This document shows, in pieces, positions 1 through 5,873 of a DNA stretch of 5,873 nt (the first letter of the stretch is position 1; every line of letters starts with the position of its first letter). The notes beneath the pieces were generated by a model, which saw only the letters and a list, made by a program, of their open reading frames with translations, made no database searches and had not been told where the DNA came from. A program made the translations under genes and the position numbers. The stretch is from Deltaproteobacteria bacterium. GTDB lineage: Bacteria > Desulfobacterota > Desulfobacteria > Desulfobacterales > SG8-13. The stretch lies in NCBI GenBank assembly GCA_024639205.1, contig JAHEIV010000200.1, positions 1 through 5,873 of the forward strand. Direction: 5' to 3'.

Positions 1-1101
1 GTTGATGATCTTGCCTTTTTCGACGAAACGACGGTAGATGGCCGCGTCGAATCGTTCGGGCTGGTCGGTTGTGGCAAGCAACAGACAATCCCGACGACCG
101 TTGATGATCTCGTCAATTACGATATTGGAGGTGTCGATCAGTGTTCGTTGTTGCCGTTCGACGCCGCTTTCGCGACCGTTGGCCTTTCCAAAAGCGCTGT
201 GGGCTTCCTCAACGTGACGAATCGACGTCTTGCGGGGATCTCCCAGCGCTTTTTTGAAATAGTTTCCCGGTTCCCCGGCCAGCGCGGTTTGAAAATCGTT
301 GGGTGTCACCATCGAGTAGTCCACCAGGATGCCCTGTTCCTCGAGGGCGGAGAGGCTTTTTCCGATCCGCAGTTTAAAAACCGTGCGGATGATCGGCAAC
401 CGCGACAGGCGCTTGTATAATTTTACCCGTTTGCGCCGATCGATTTCCATGGAGAGCGTCGGATCGATCTCGTCGATGGTCTTCCAGAATGGCTCACCGC
501 TCATCATCTCTTCTTTTTTCTGTTTCAGGTCTACTTCCGGCAGCACCTCGTTGCCGAAAACCACCCGTTCGACGGCACCGGTGATGGTCGAGGTCTTGCC
601 GCTGCCGCTGGGGCCGACAAACAGCAGCAGCGGCGCCTTGGGGACCGCCGGATCGGAAACGTATTCTTTGCGAATGTGAGCACGGTAGATCTTTTCGAAC
701 AACGCCGACAGCTCCTGGGGGATGTGCACATCTCCCAGTTCCCGGTCCAGAAGGGACAGCAGGTAGGCAAAATCCCTGGCAGACACTTCCTTTTCAAGGA
801 TCTTGTTCCAGGCATCCTGGGGATTGGTCTGACCGGAGATCTCAAATCGCTTTTGCCAGTCAGTCAGGATGTCCGGGTCCTTCAGGACCACGAATTTTCT
901 CTTTGGTGAACTCATAAAGAGCGAAAGAAAAAAATCCAGCAGCGCGTTGACAAAATCCGACGGCGGTTTGTACTGATTCAGGCGCGCTCGCATAAAGGCC
1001 ATGGTCTCGTGAGGCCAGGAGGCGACCAGATTTTCGATCTCCTGGATGCGCTCTTCGGGCAGGCGCACGTAGCGGATCTCTTTGGTCAGTTTACGGGGCA
1101 T
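1..1101 (-). CDS. AAA+ family ATPase, C-terminus cut by the window edge
   Basis: This frame stays open for 367 codons from an ATG at 1101 to the left edge, with no stop. The start is supported by GGGGAG ending 7 nt upstream. Residues 155-162 form a hydrophobic strand leading into a Walker A motif, GPSGSGKT, at 163-170. A Walker B-like segment, IRHVEEAH, lies at 294-301, with Glu where Asp is usual. A sensor-1-like strand, LLATTDQPERFD (341-352), is followed by AAIYRRF (353-359), the usual place of arginine-finger residues in AAA+ proteins. About 125 residues separate Walker A from Walker B, more than in a compact AAA core, and much of the extra part is charged (190-260). The N-terminal 150 residues look mostly helical and I do not recognise them. 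The start overlaps the end of the SPFH gene by 11 bp, so translational coupling and a shared membrane complex are likely. Whether a protease or other domain follows cannot be seen. The family call is firm; the substrate is unknown. Confidence 0.88.
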   Translation of the reverse strand, partial: MPRKLTKEIRYVRLPEERIQEIENLVASWPHETMAFMRARLNQYKPPSDFVNALLDFFLSLFMSSPKRKFVVLKDPDILTDWQKRFEISGQTNPQDAWNKILEKEVSARDFAYLLSLLDRELGDVHIPQELSALFEKIYRAHIRKEYVSDPAVPKAPLLLFVGPSGSGKTSTITGAVERVVFGNEVLPEVDLKQKKEEMMSGEPFWKTIDEIDPTLSMEIDRRKRVKLYKRLSRLPIIRTVFKLRIGKSLSALEEQGILVDYSMVTPNDFQTALAGEPGNYFKKALGDPRKTSIRHVEEAHSAFGKANGRESGVERQQRTLIDTSNIVIDEIINGRRDCLLLATTDQPERFDAAIYRRFVEKGKIIN

Positions 1102-2050
1102 TTTTCCTCTCCCCGCTTCCTTTATCAGACTTGCCTGCCGGAGCTGGCGGAAGGGTAAGGGTCGGTGATCCGTGGGTGTTTTGAATTACCACGGTCTGCT
1201 GCTTCCCCTGGTTTTTTTCATAGGCTGTGGCCCACTTCTGCTGAGTCAGAAATTGAAACAGGGCCATATCGGTGGATCCGTCCGAACGCCCGAGCGATTT
1301 CTGCAGGGATTGAATGCTTTCAAGGTAGGCAGCGTAGAGCTTGCGAATGCGACTGGCCTCCTGGTCTGCCGCGTAATTCTCCGCCTCGGCTACCAGCTCT
1401 CGTCTCTTTTTGTCTTCGGTGGCCTCCACCAGCTTGTCTCCAAAGCGGGTTTCCTTCAGCACGAAACTGACCACATCGATGCCGTATTTTTGTTCGAGGG
1501 TAGGGCCGCCCTCGTTGATCGGTCGGGATTTGAGGGCCTGAAAAATACTTTCTTTGATCTCTTCCCGATCGCTGATCAGCTGGTTGACCTCCTGGGCCTG
1601 AAGAATATCCTTTACGATACCGTCGTAGTCGCCCTGCAGCAGACCCATCGGATCGAGATTTTCGATGGCCCAGGTGTTCAGATCGCGGATCCGGTAGGTC
1701 AGCGCGGCCGATGTCCACAGCGCCACGTTCTCCCTGGAGATAATCCGCATCGGCTCGATCGTACCACCCAGCAGCAGCCGCTGGTTCATCAGGGACACTT
1801 CCTGTTCGATGCGGGTGAAATAGGGCAGGCGAAAATGCCACCCGATGTCCGTGACCGCCTCGCGCTTGCCTCCGAAGCGCTCCAGCACCACCGCGTAGTT
1901 CATCTTTACTTTGTAGATCGTACGGGTGGCATAGATCACCGCGATCAGCCCGTAAATCAGGCCGGCCAGCGTCAGCAGGGCGAAGGTTCGCCGCAACACT
2001 GTTTTCACAAATGCTCGTCTCAAGAATTTTTTCGTCAGTTCGTCAGCCAT
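1091..2050 (-). CDS. Membrane-anchored SPFH/Band 7 (HflC/stomatin-like) protein
   Basis: This 319-residue protein has a basic N-terminus, then one hydrophobic membrane segment at about 23-41, then a Band 7/SPFH domain. The domain opens with MNYAVVLERFGGK (50-62) and a GWHFRLPYFTRIEQE stretch (70-84), which matches the 'GLHFKIPF' signature of HflC, HflK and stomatins. Residues 140-230 (ILQAQEVNQLIS, then EATEDKKRRELVAEAENYAADQEA) are the charged helical region typical after the SPFH core, and probably drive oligomerisation. The last 35 residues are rich in Pro, Gly, Lys and Ser and look disordered. SPFH proteins form large ring or cage assemblies on membranes and often bind AAA+ enzymes, as HflK/HflC bind FtsH. 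Here the next gene encodes an AAA+ ATPase and overlaps by 11 bp, so a partnership is a reasonable inference. No second HflK-like gene is visible. AGGAG lies 5 nt before the ATG. It is not named hflC because the usual hflK-hflC pairing is absent. Confidence 0.9.
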   Translation of the reverse strand: MADELTKKFLRRAFVKTVLRRTFALLTLAGLIYGLIAVIYATRTIYKVKMNYAVVLERFGGKREAVTDIGWHFRLPYFTRIEQEVSLMNQRLLLGGTIEPMRIISRENVALWTSAALTYRIRDLNTWAIENLDPMGLLQGDYDGIVKDILQAQEVNQLISDREEIKESIFQALKSRPINEGGPTLEQKYGIDVVSFVLKETRFGDKLVEATEDKKRRELVAEAENYAADQEASRIRKLYAAYLESIQSLQKSLGRSDGSTDMALFQFLTQQKWATAYEKNQGKQQTVVIQNTHGSPTLTLPPAPAGKSDKGSGERKNAP

Positions 2051-2088
2051 AGTCGCTCCTATCAGCCGAATTCTTGTCGTCTAAATGA

Positions 2089-2826
2089 TCAGCGCGGCAA
2101 GCCGGTTGCAAACCATTGTGTCGCCTCGCGTGCGAACAATTCCTGGTGATCTTTTCGACTCATTGGATGGTCTCCCTGTTCGAGAGCAATGAGCCGCTTC
2201 GGTTCCTCGGTGAGCTTGTAAATCTTCCGTGCATCGGCGAACGGCACAACCGTGTCGGCATCGCCGTGAAAAACCAGGATGTTGCGGATTCCGTTAAGCT
2301 TGTCGGTAACGTCGAAATGCAGTCGAAAGCCGTCGGGCAGCCGTACAGGCTCGTTTGCCCCATTGTCCTGGATATGTGTTCGACGGATGTCGCCGCCTCG
2401 AACCGGTGCCGCATATACCACCACCACTTCGGCTGCCACTTCGCGGGCGATTCCCAGGCAGGTTGCGCCGCCCATGCTGCTGCCGAACAGCCCGATGCGA
2501 TTACCGAGATCCGGCCGGCTGCGGATCACGTTGACGGCGTTGCGCAGGTCCGCGACCCTTGCTTTCAGAGAGGTCACCTCGGGGAAATAGCCCTGGCTGG
2601 CTCCGCATCCACGATGATCAAAGCGAAAGAAAGCGATCCCGTTGCGGGTGCAGCGTTCGGCCAGCTCTCTTTGTTTGGCGGATTCGCTGCTGCTCAGAAG
2701 ACCGTGCGACCCGATAACAACAGGTGGGCGATCACCAGTCGGCATGTGCAGGGTCCCGGCAAGCAGGTACCCGTCGGAGAAAAATGAGATCTTCCTGCAG
2801 AGCGTTTCTGAGTCCATTGTAAACAC
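2089..2826 (-). CDS. Alpha/beta hydrolase (serine hydrolase, esterase/acyl-peptidase-like)
   Basis: This 245-residue protein has the fold and catalytic set of an alpha/beta hydrolase. An oxyanion-hole type segment, VVIGSHGLLSS, lies at 36-46. A nucleophile elbow, GSSMG, at 115-119 places the nucleophile at Ser117. HGDADTVVPF (187-196) places the acid at Asp191, and EQGDHP (216-221) places the base at His220. FDHRGCGASQG (69-79) is the usual loop after strand 4. There is no signal peptide, so it is probably cytoplasmic. The start chosen is GTG at 2826, because AGGGG ends 5 nt before it. The in-frame ATG at 2817 (residue 4) lies 14 nt from the same site. It is the first gene of the minus-strand cluster, 38 bp before the SPFH gene. 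The substrate cannot be told from sequence; esterase, thioesterase and peptidase relatives all share these motifs. Confidence 0.88.
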   Translation of the reverse strand: MFTMDSETLCRKISFFSDGYLLAGTLHMPTGDRPPVVIGSHGLLSSSESAKQRELAERCTRNGIAFFRFDHRGCGASQGYFPEVTSLKARVADLRNAVNVIRSRPDLGNRIGLFGSSMGGATCLGIAREVAAEVVVVYAAPVRGGDIRRTHIQDNGANEPVRLPDGFRLHFDVTDKLNGIRNILVFHGDADTVVPFADARKIYKLTEEPKRLIALEQGDHPMSRKDHQELFAREATQWFATGLPR

Positions 2827-2835
2827 ATTTTCCCC

Positions 2836-2853
2836 TTAACTTCAAATAGTTAA
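2836..2853. promoter_or_regulatory. Perfect inverted repeat over the predicted transcription start (candidate operator)
   Basis: TTAACT (2836-2841) and AGTTAA (2848-2853) are exact inverted copies separated by 6 nt, giving an 18-bp palindromic site. It covers the predicted start near 2851 and its inner edge touches the ribosome binding site of the hydrolase gene (minus-strand AAGGGG, 2837-2832). That is a classic place for a repressor. It could also form a weak AU-rich stem at the 5' end of the transcript. AT-rich 6-bp arms can occur by chance in an intergenic region, so the call is moderate. Confidence 0.4.
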
Positions 2854-2857
2854 TACA

Positions 2858-2885
2858 ATGATAAGCACCCCGGTAGTATTGTCAC
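2858..2885 (-). promoter_or_regulatory. Candidate sigma70 promoter for the hydrolase-SPFH-ATPase cluster
   Basis: Read on the minus strand, GTGACA (2885-2880, 5 of 6 to TTGACA) is followed after 16 nt by TATCAT (2863-2858, 5 of 6 to TATAAT). Transcription would begin near 2851, about 25 nt before the GTG start at 2826. Position, spacing and orientation all fit; it has not been tested. Confidence 0.55.
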
Positions 2886-2967
2886 TTTTCTTTTGTCGAC
2901 ACCTGCAGTATAGGAATGGATCTGTCCGCTGCTTTCTTGTCGGACGATTTCAACATCGGAAAAACAC

Positions 2968-4371
2968 ATGCAAATTCGCAAGGGCCAGATACTCGATCTC
3001 GATATCACCGATATCGCCTTTGGAGGCAAAGGACTGGCACGAATCGATGGGCTGGCCGTATTTGTCGATCAGGTCGCACCGATGGATCGGGCCAGGGTCC
3101 GCATTGTCCGTAAACGGAAACGACACGCCGAAGCCCGACTGGTGGAGCTGATTGCCGCCTCTCCGCACCGCGTGGATCCTCCCTGTCCTTACAGCGGGGT
3201 TTGCGGTGGATGCAAGTGGCAGTTCATCGATTATGCCCGGCAGCTGGAGTATAAGCGCCAGCACGTTGTGGAGTGCCTCGAACATATCGGCGGACTGAAA
3301 GGGATCCCGGTCCATCCGACCCTGCCATCGTTGAAGACATTCGGCTACCGCAACAAAATGGAGTTTACCTGCTCGGACCGCAGGTGGCTGATGCCGCAGG
3401 AGCTGGGACAAGAAGGTGTTTCGCGAGAATTTGCCCTGGGACTGCACGTACCGGGCACCTTCGACAAAGTTCTGGATATCGACGCCTGCCTGCTGCAGCC
3501 GCATACGGGCAACGAACTTCTCGGCAAAATCCGCCGCTACATGAAGGCTTCAGGGGTTCCAGCCTATGGCATCCGGCAACACACCGGGTTCTGGCGATAC
3601 GTGATGCTCCGTCATTCGGTGGCCGAAGATCGCTGGATGGTCAATCTCGTCACGGCCGCCCAGGATGACGACCTGCTTCAACCGTTAGCCGAGCGCCTCC
3701 TGCAATCGCAATTGCGGGTACAGGCTGTAGTGAACAACATCAACGCCCGCAAGGCCGGAATTGCCGTGGGCGAACGTGAAGTCCCCCTGGCCGGACAATC
3801 CGTCATCTGTGACAGAATTGGAACATACGAGTTCGAGATTTCGGCTAACTCTTTTTTCCAGACCAACACCGCCGGCGCGGAGCGGCTGGTTGAGATAATC
3901 GGAAAGTTCGCCGGTCTGCAGGGAGGTGAACGGGTGCTGGATCTTTACTGCGGCACCGGCACTTTGACCATCTGGCTTTCACAGTGGGCGCGGGAAGTCG
4001 TTGGGATCGAGCTCGTCGAGAGTGCGGTGGCCGATGCACTTCGAAACTGCCGCCGCAACGGCGTATCCAATTGCCACTTCATCCACGGAGACATTCTGCA
4101 GGTTCTACCGGGCCTGCAGCAGCAGCCGGATGTCGTGGTGATCGATCCGCCCAGGGCCGGTATGCACAAAAAAGTCGTTCGACAGGTGCTCGATTTGCTG
4201 CCGCCACGCATCGTATACGTCTCCTGCAACCCGTCCACGTTGGCCCGGGACCTGGAACTGATGAAGGAACACTACCGGGTGGTGGAGGTCCAACCGGTGG
4301 ACATGTTTCCCCACACCTTTCACATCGAGTCGGTGGCAAGGTTGGAAAGGATCGAACAAGGAGGGCAATAA
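2968..4371 (+). CDS. rlmD: 23S rRNA (uracil-5-)-methyltransferase, RlmD/RumA type
   Basis: This complete 467-residue enzyme transfers a methyl group from S-adenosylmethionine to C5 of a uridine, in 23S rRNA for most bacterial members. Residues 1-60 are a TRAM RNA-binding domain (IAFGGKGLARIDG at 16-28). The iron-sulfur cluster ligands typical of RumA are present: Cys73, Cys79 and Cys82 (CPYSGVCGGC) and Cys174 (DIDACLLQ). The Rossmann part has SAM motif I, LDLYCGTGTLT (324-334), VGIELVE (345-351) and DPPRAG (393-398). VSCNPSTLARD (418-428) carries the catalytic Cys420, and FHIESVARLE (451-460) carries the general base Glu454. The start gives the usual family N-terminus, although only a weak GGAA is seen upstream. 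The protein is somewhat longer than the E. coli enzyme. RlmD (U1939), RlmC (U747) and dual RlmCD activities share these motifs, so the exact target base is uncertain. Its stop overlaps the next start. Confidence 0.93.
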   Translation: MQIRKGQILDLDITDIAFGGKGLARIDGLAVFVDQVAPMDRARVRIVRKRKRHAEARLVELIAASPHRVDPPCPYSGVCGGCKWQFIDYARQLEYKRQHVVECLEHIGGLKGIPVHPTLPSLKTFGYRNKMEFTCSDRRWLMPQELGQEGVSREFALGLHVPGTFDKVLDIDACLLQPHTGNELLGKIRRYMKASGVPAYGIRQHTGFWRYVMLRHSVAEDRWMVNLVTAAQDDDLLQPLAERLLQSQLRVQAVVNNINARKAGIAVGEREVPLAGQSVICDRIGTYEFEISANSFFQTNTAGAERLVEIIGKFAGLQGGERVLDLYCGTGTLTIWLSQWAREVVGIELVESAVADALRNCRRNGVSNCHFIHGDILQVLPGLQQQPDVVVIDPPRAGMHKKVVRQVLDLLPPRIVYVSCNPSTLARDLELMKEHYRVVEVQPVDMFPHTFHIESVARLERIEQGGQ

Positions 4372-4997
4372 TGCCGCCGGGAAGCAAGCCTGCCGGCACG
4401 GTCTTGACGGTGCCCGCCGAATACTGGAAACAGCTGAAAACACGAGACATCGATCAACTCTGCCGGCTGAGTCTGGCCACATTGGAACCACCGCGGGGAC
4501 TGCTGCTGCCGTTTTTCAACCGCTCGCTTCTGGTGGACATTGAAAACGGCGTTCTCCGGGAGCGGATCGCAGGCCGCTGGCAACCGGTTGACTATCCGTT
4601 GCTGGAGTTGGTGGTTCAGGTCTATCTGCTCAATGTAACTAAATCACCGATGACCGGCGAACGGGTCAGCGTTAATGATTTAAAAGATGCCCACTTCTTT
4701 CAGGGACCTCACACCCTCAAAACGGCACCGCTGCTGGAAATATTCGGTCGGAACCTGGCCGGCTTCAGGGCAGCGGCAGAAAGTCTGGGCGGTTCGAAAC
4801 TGGACCTGGCCGATGCAGCCTACATGTTCCTGCCCCTGCCTAAAATTCCGATTTACACCTTGCTCTGGGAAGGGGATGAGGAATTCGAAGCGAATATGAC
4901 GGTCTTGTTCGACCGTTCCATCGAACGACACCTTACTGCCGACGCCATCTGGGGCGTGGTCAACCTGGTTTCAGAAATGCTGCTCCCGAAATGTTGA
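4371..4997 (+). CDS. DUF3786 domain-containing protein
   Basis: This 208-residue protein begins at an ATG that shares one base with the rlmD stop (TAATG), with AGGAGG a few bases upstream. The same frame is open much further upstream, but that part lies inside rlmD and is not coding. The body matches what I recall of DUF3786: LLLPFFNRSLLVDIENG (44-60), a helical LLELVVQVYLLNV (77-89), AHFFQGPHTL (107-116), a SLGGSKLDLADAAYMFLPLP stretch (138-157) and the strongly conserved WEGDEEFEANMTVLFD (166-181). It has no signal peptide or membrane segment, and its two Cys (31, 208) are not arranged as a cluster site. Function is unknown; the family is common in sulfate reducers and other strict anaerobes, sometimes fused to iron-sulfur domains. 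Coupling to rlmD suggests co-expression, not necessarily a shared job. Confidence 0.85.
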   Translation: MPPGSKPAGTVLTVPAEYWKQLKTRDIDQLCRLSLATLEPPRGLLLPFFNRSLLVDIENGVLRERIAGRWQPVDYPLLELVVQVYLLNVTKSPMTGERVSVNDLKDAHFFQGPHTLKTAPLLEIFGRNLAGFRAAAESLGGSKLDLADAAYMFLPLPKIPIYTLLWEGDEEFEANMTVLFDRSIERHLTADAIWGVVNLVSEMLLPKC

Positions 4998-5097
4998 AAC
5001 GGGGTCCTGCCGGCGCGGGTGAGCGAGCCTGATATCGATCGACTCGGAACCCCAGGGGCTGCGATCCTGTGTGAGTTGAAAAGCGCAGGCAGCCAGG

Positions 5098-5110
5098 TTG
5101 ACATTGTCAA
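5098..5110. promoter_or_regulatory. Perfect 13-bp palindrome upstream of feoA (candidate operator)
   Basis: TTGACA (5098-5103) and TGTCAA (5105-5110) are exact inverted copies around a single T. One arm is also the -35 hexamer of the predicted feoA promoter, so a bound protein would directly affect RNA polymerase. The half-sites resemble those of CRP/FNR family regulators (TTGAT-N4-ATCAA), but the central spacing is one base shorter. It does not look like a classical Fur box. Regulator unknown. Confidence 0.42.
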
Positions 5111-5126
5111 GATCTGTCGTTAGTTT
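5098..5126 (+). promoter_or_regulatory. Candidate feoAB promoter
   Basis: A perfect -35 hexamer, TTGACA (5098-5103), is followed after exactly 17 nt by TAGTTT (5121-5126), a weak -10 with 3 of 6 matches. A start near 5133 would leave a leader of about 25 nt before feoA. The weak -10 would suit an activated promoter. Confidence 0.4.
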
Positions 5127-5157
5127 CGGTCGTTTTCTGATCTGAAGGAGAACGTCA

Positions 5158-5385
5158 ATGTTCCTGAGCCAGCTGAGAGAAGGACAGACCGCCCTAATCG
5201 ACCGAATCGGTGGTAACGGGGCGTTGCGGCGCCGCATTCTGGAGATGGGAATCGTCCGCGGCACCGAGGTATACGTGGAAAAATACGCACCGCTCAAAGA
5301 CCCGCTGGAGCTGATCGTGAAGGGGTACCACGTTTCGCTTCGCGTCGAGGAAGCCGCCAAGATCTCGGTCACCCCGGTTAAATAA
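5158..5385 (+). CDS. feoA: FeoA, ferrous iron transport accessory protein
   Basis: This complete 75-residue protein has the usual FeoA length. It is a small SH3-like cytoplasmic protein required with FeoB for ferrous iron uptake; its precise action on FeoB is not settled. Family signatures are LREGQTALIDRIGGNGALRR (6-25), ILEMGIVRGTEVYV (27-40), APLKDPLELIVKGYHVSLR (44-62) and the ending VEEAAKISV (63-71). AAGGAG lies 7 nt before the ATG. Its stop is 2 nt from the feoB start, so the two are co-transcribed. Only one feoA copy is visible, although related anaerobes often carry two in a row. Confidence 0.95.
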   Translation: MFLSQLREGQTALIDRIGGNGALRRRILEMGIVRGTEVYVEKYAPLKDPLELIVKGYHVSLRVEEAAKISVTPVK

Positions 5386-5387
5386 GC

Positions 5388-5873
5388 ATGACTCCCAAGC
5401 GTCTGACCATCGCACTTGCCGGCAATCCAAACTCCGGCAAGACGACCATATTCAACAACATCACCGGCACTCGGCAGAAGGTCGGCAACTGGCCCGGAGT
5501 GACGGTCGAAAAAAAGGAAGGTCAGATCCGCTACGGCGACTATGATTTGAGAGTTGTGGATCTACCCGGCACTTACAGTCTCACCCCTTATTCCATCGAA
5601 GAAATCGTTGCCCGCAAATTCATTCTCGATGAAGCCCCGGATGTGGTGATCGATATAATCGACGCATCCAATCTCGAACGCAGCCTGTATTTGGCCACCC
5701 AGTTGTGCGAACTCGACTGCAAGATCCTGTTTGCCCTCAACATGGCCGACCTGGCCAATTCACGGGGCAGTAAAATCGACGGTCGCAAACTATCCGAACT
5801 GCTGGAGGTTCCGGTCACCTTTACCGTGGGTAATAAAAACGAGGGGATCGATGTCCTGTTGAAAATGGCGGTG
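5388..5873 (+). CDS. feoB: FeoB ferrous iron transporter, N-terminal G domain (cut by the window edge)
   Basis: The first 162 codons are present and stay open to the right edge. FeoB is the inner-membrane ferrous iron permease with a cytoplasmic N-terminal GTPase domain; only that domain is seen here. G1 is GNPNSGKT (12-19). The G2 region is NWPGVTVE (34-41) with Thr39. G3 is DLPG (58-61), within VVDLPGTYSLTPYS. IDASNLERSLYLATQL (91-106) is characteristic of FeoB. G4 is NMAD (118-121), the FeoB version of NKxD. The G5 region reads PVTFTVGNKNEGID (142-155), where a Ser-Ala pair is more usual. There is no separate ribosome binding site of note in the last bases of feoA, so translation is probably coupled. 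The helical spacer, membrane domain and C-terminus lie beyond the window. Confidence 0.95.
   Translation, partial: MTPKRLTIALAGNPNSGKTTIFNNITGTRQKVGNWPGVTVEKKEGQIRYGDYDLRVVDLPGTYSLTPYSIEEIVARKFILDEAPDVVIDIIDASNLERSLYLATQLCELDCKILFALNMADLANSRGSKIDGRKLSELLEVPVTFTVGNKNEGIDVLLKMAV

Larger units (their letters stand above)
4998..5157 (+). other. Intergenic region upstream of feoA
   Basis: This 160-bp gap holds no convincing gene. I see no hairpin followed by a T run after the DUF3786 stop, so no intrinsic terminator can be called and read-through into feoA is possible. The promoter, palindrome and ribosome binding site for feoA lie in its last 60 bp. Confidence 0.6.

Noticed and set aside
1172..2149. 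Long plus-strand open frame of 325 codons opposite the SPFH gene
   Set aside because: It is the antisense shadow of a clear SPFH gene, its translation has no recognisable domain, and it crosses the end of the hydrolase gene.
2924..2945. Inverted repeat GTCCG/CGGAC with a 12-nt loop before rlmD
   Set aside because: Arms of only 5 bp with a large loop, no T run and no clear promoter nearby; expected by chance.
2950..3504. Minus-strand open frame of 184 codons opposite rlmD
   Set aside because: It lies antisense to the TRAM and iron-sulfur region of rlmD and has no domain signature of its own.
3984..4370. Upstream extension of the DUF3786 frame inside rlmD
   Set aside because: The rlmD frame is unambiguous here, carrying the catalytic motifs, and the extension is an Arg/Gly/Pro-rich out-of-frame translation. 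The ATG at 4371 has a strong ribosome binding site.
5001..5094. Possible terminator hairpins after the DUF3786 gene (GGGGTCC with GGAACCCC; GGCTGC with GCAGCC)
   Set aside because: The arms are about 40 and 26 nt apart, the first is imperfect, and no T run follows, so neither qualifies as an intrinsic terminator.

Overview
This window reads as chromosomal DNA of moderately high GC from an anaerobic bacterium of the Desulfobacterota (old Deltaproteobacteria). That assignment is inferred from a DUF3786-family protein next to an iron-sulfur RlmD-type methyltransferase and a feoA-feoB ferrous iron locus. No marker gene fixes the species. Coding density is high, and I see no tRNA, rRNA, insertion sequence or CRISPR array.

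Left half, minus strand (2826 down to 1): three genes in a tight row. An alpha/beta hydrolase is followed after 38 bp by a membrane-anchored SPFH/Band 7 (HflC/stomatin-like) protein. That gene overlaps an AAA+ ATPase by 11 bp, and the ATPase runs off the left edge. The hydrolase gene has a GTG start, a good sigma70-type promoter and a perfect 6-6-6 inverted repeat lying across the predicted transcription start. The spacing suggests one transcript encoding a membrane SPFH scaffold with a dedicated ATPase. The ATPase has an enlarged Walker A to Walker B interval and a Glu in place of the Walker B Asp. This gene set is the least familiar part of the window.

Middle, plus strand (2968-4997): transcribed divergently from the hydrolase. 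A complete 467-residue class I SAM-dependent 23S rRNA uracil-5-methyltransferase (RlmD/RumA type) with all four cluster cysteines and the catalytic Cys is joined by a TAATG stop/start overlap to a 208-residue DUF3786 protein of unknown function.

Right end, plus strand (5158-5873): feoA, then feoB after 2 bp, the latter cut by the right edge within or just after its G domain. The 160 bp upstream of feoA carries a plausible promoter whose -35 hexamer is one arm of a perfect 13-bp palindrome, a candidate operator for iron- or oxygen-dependent control.
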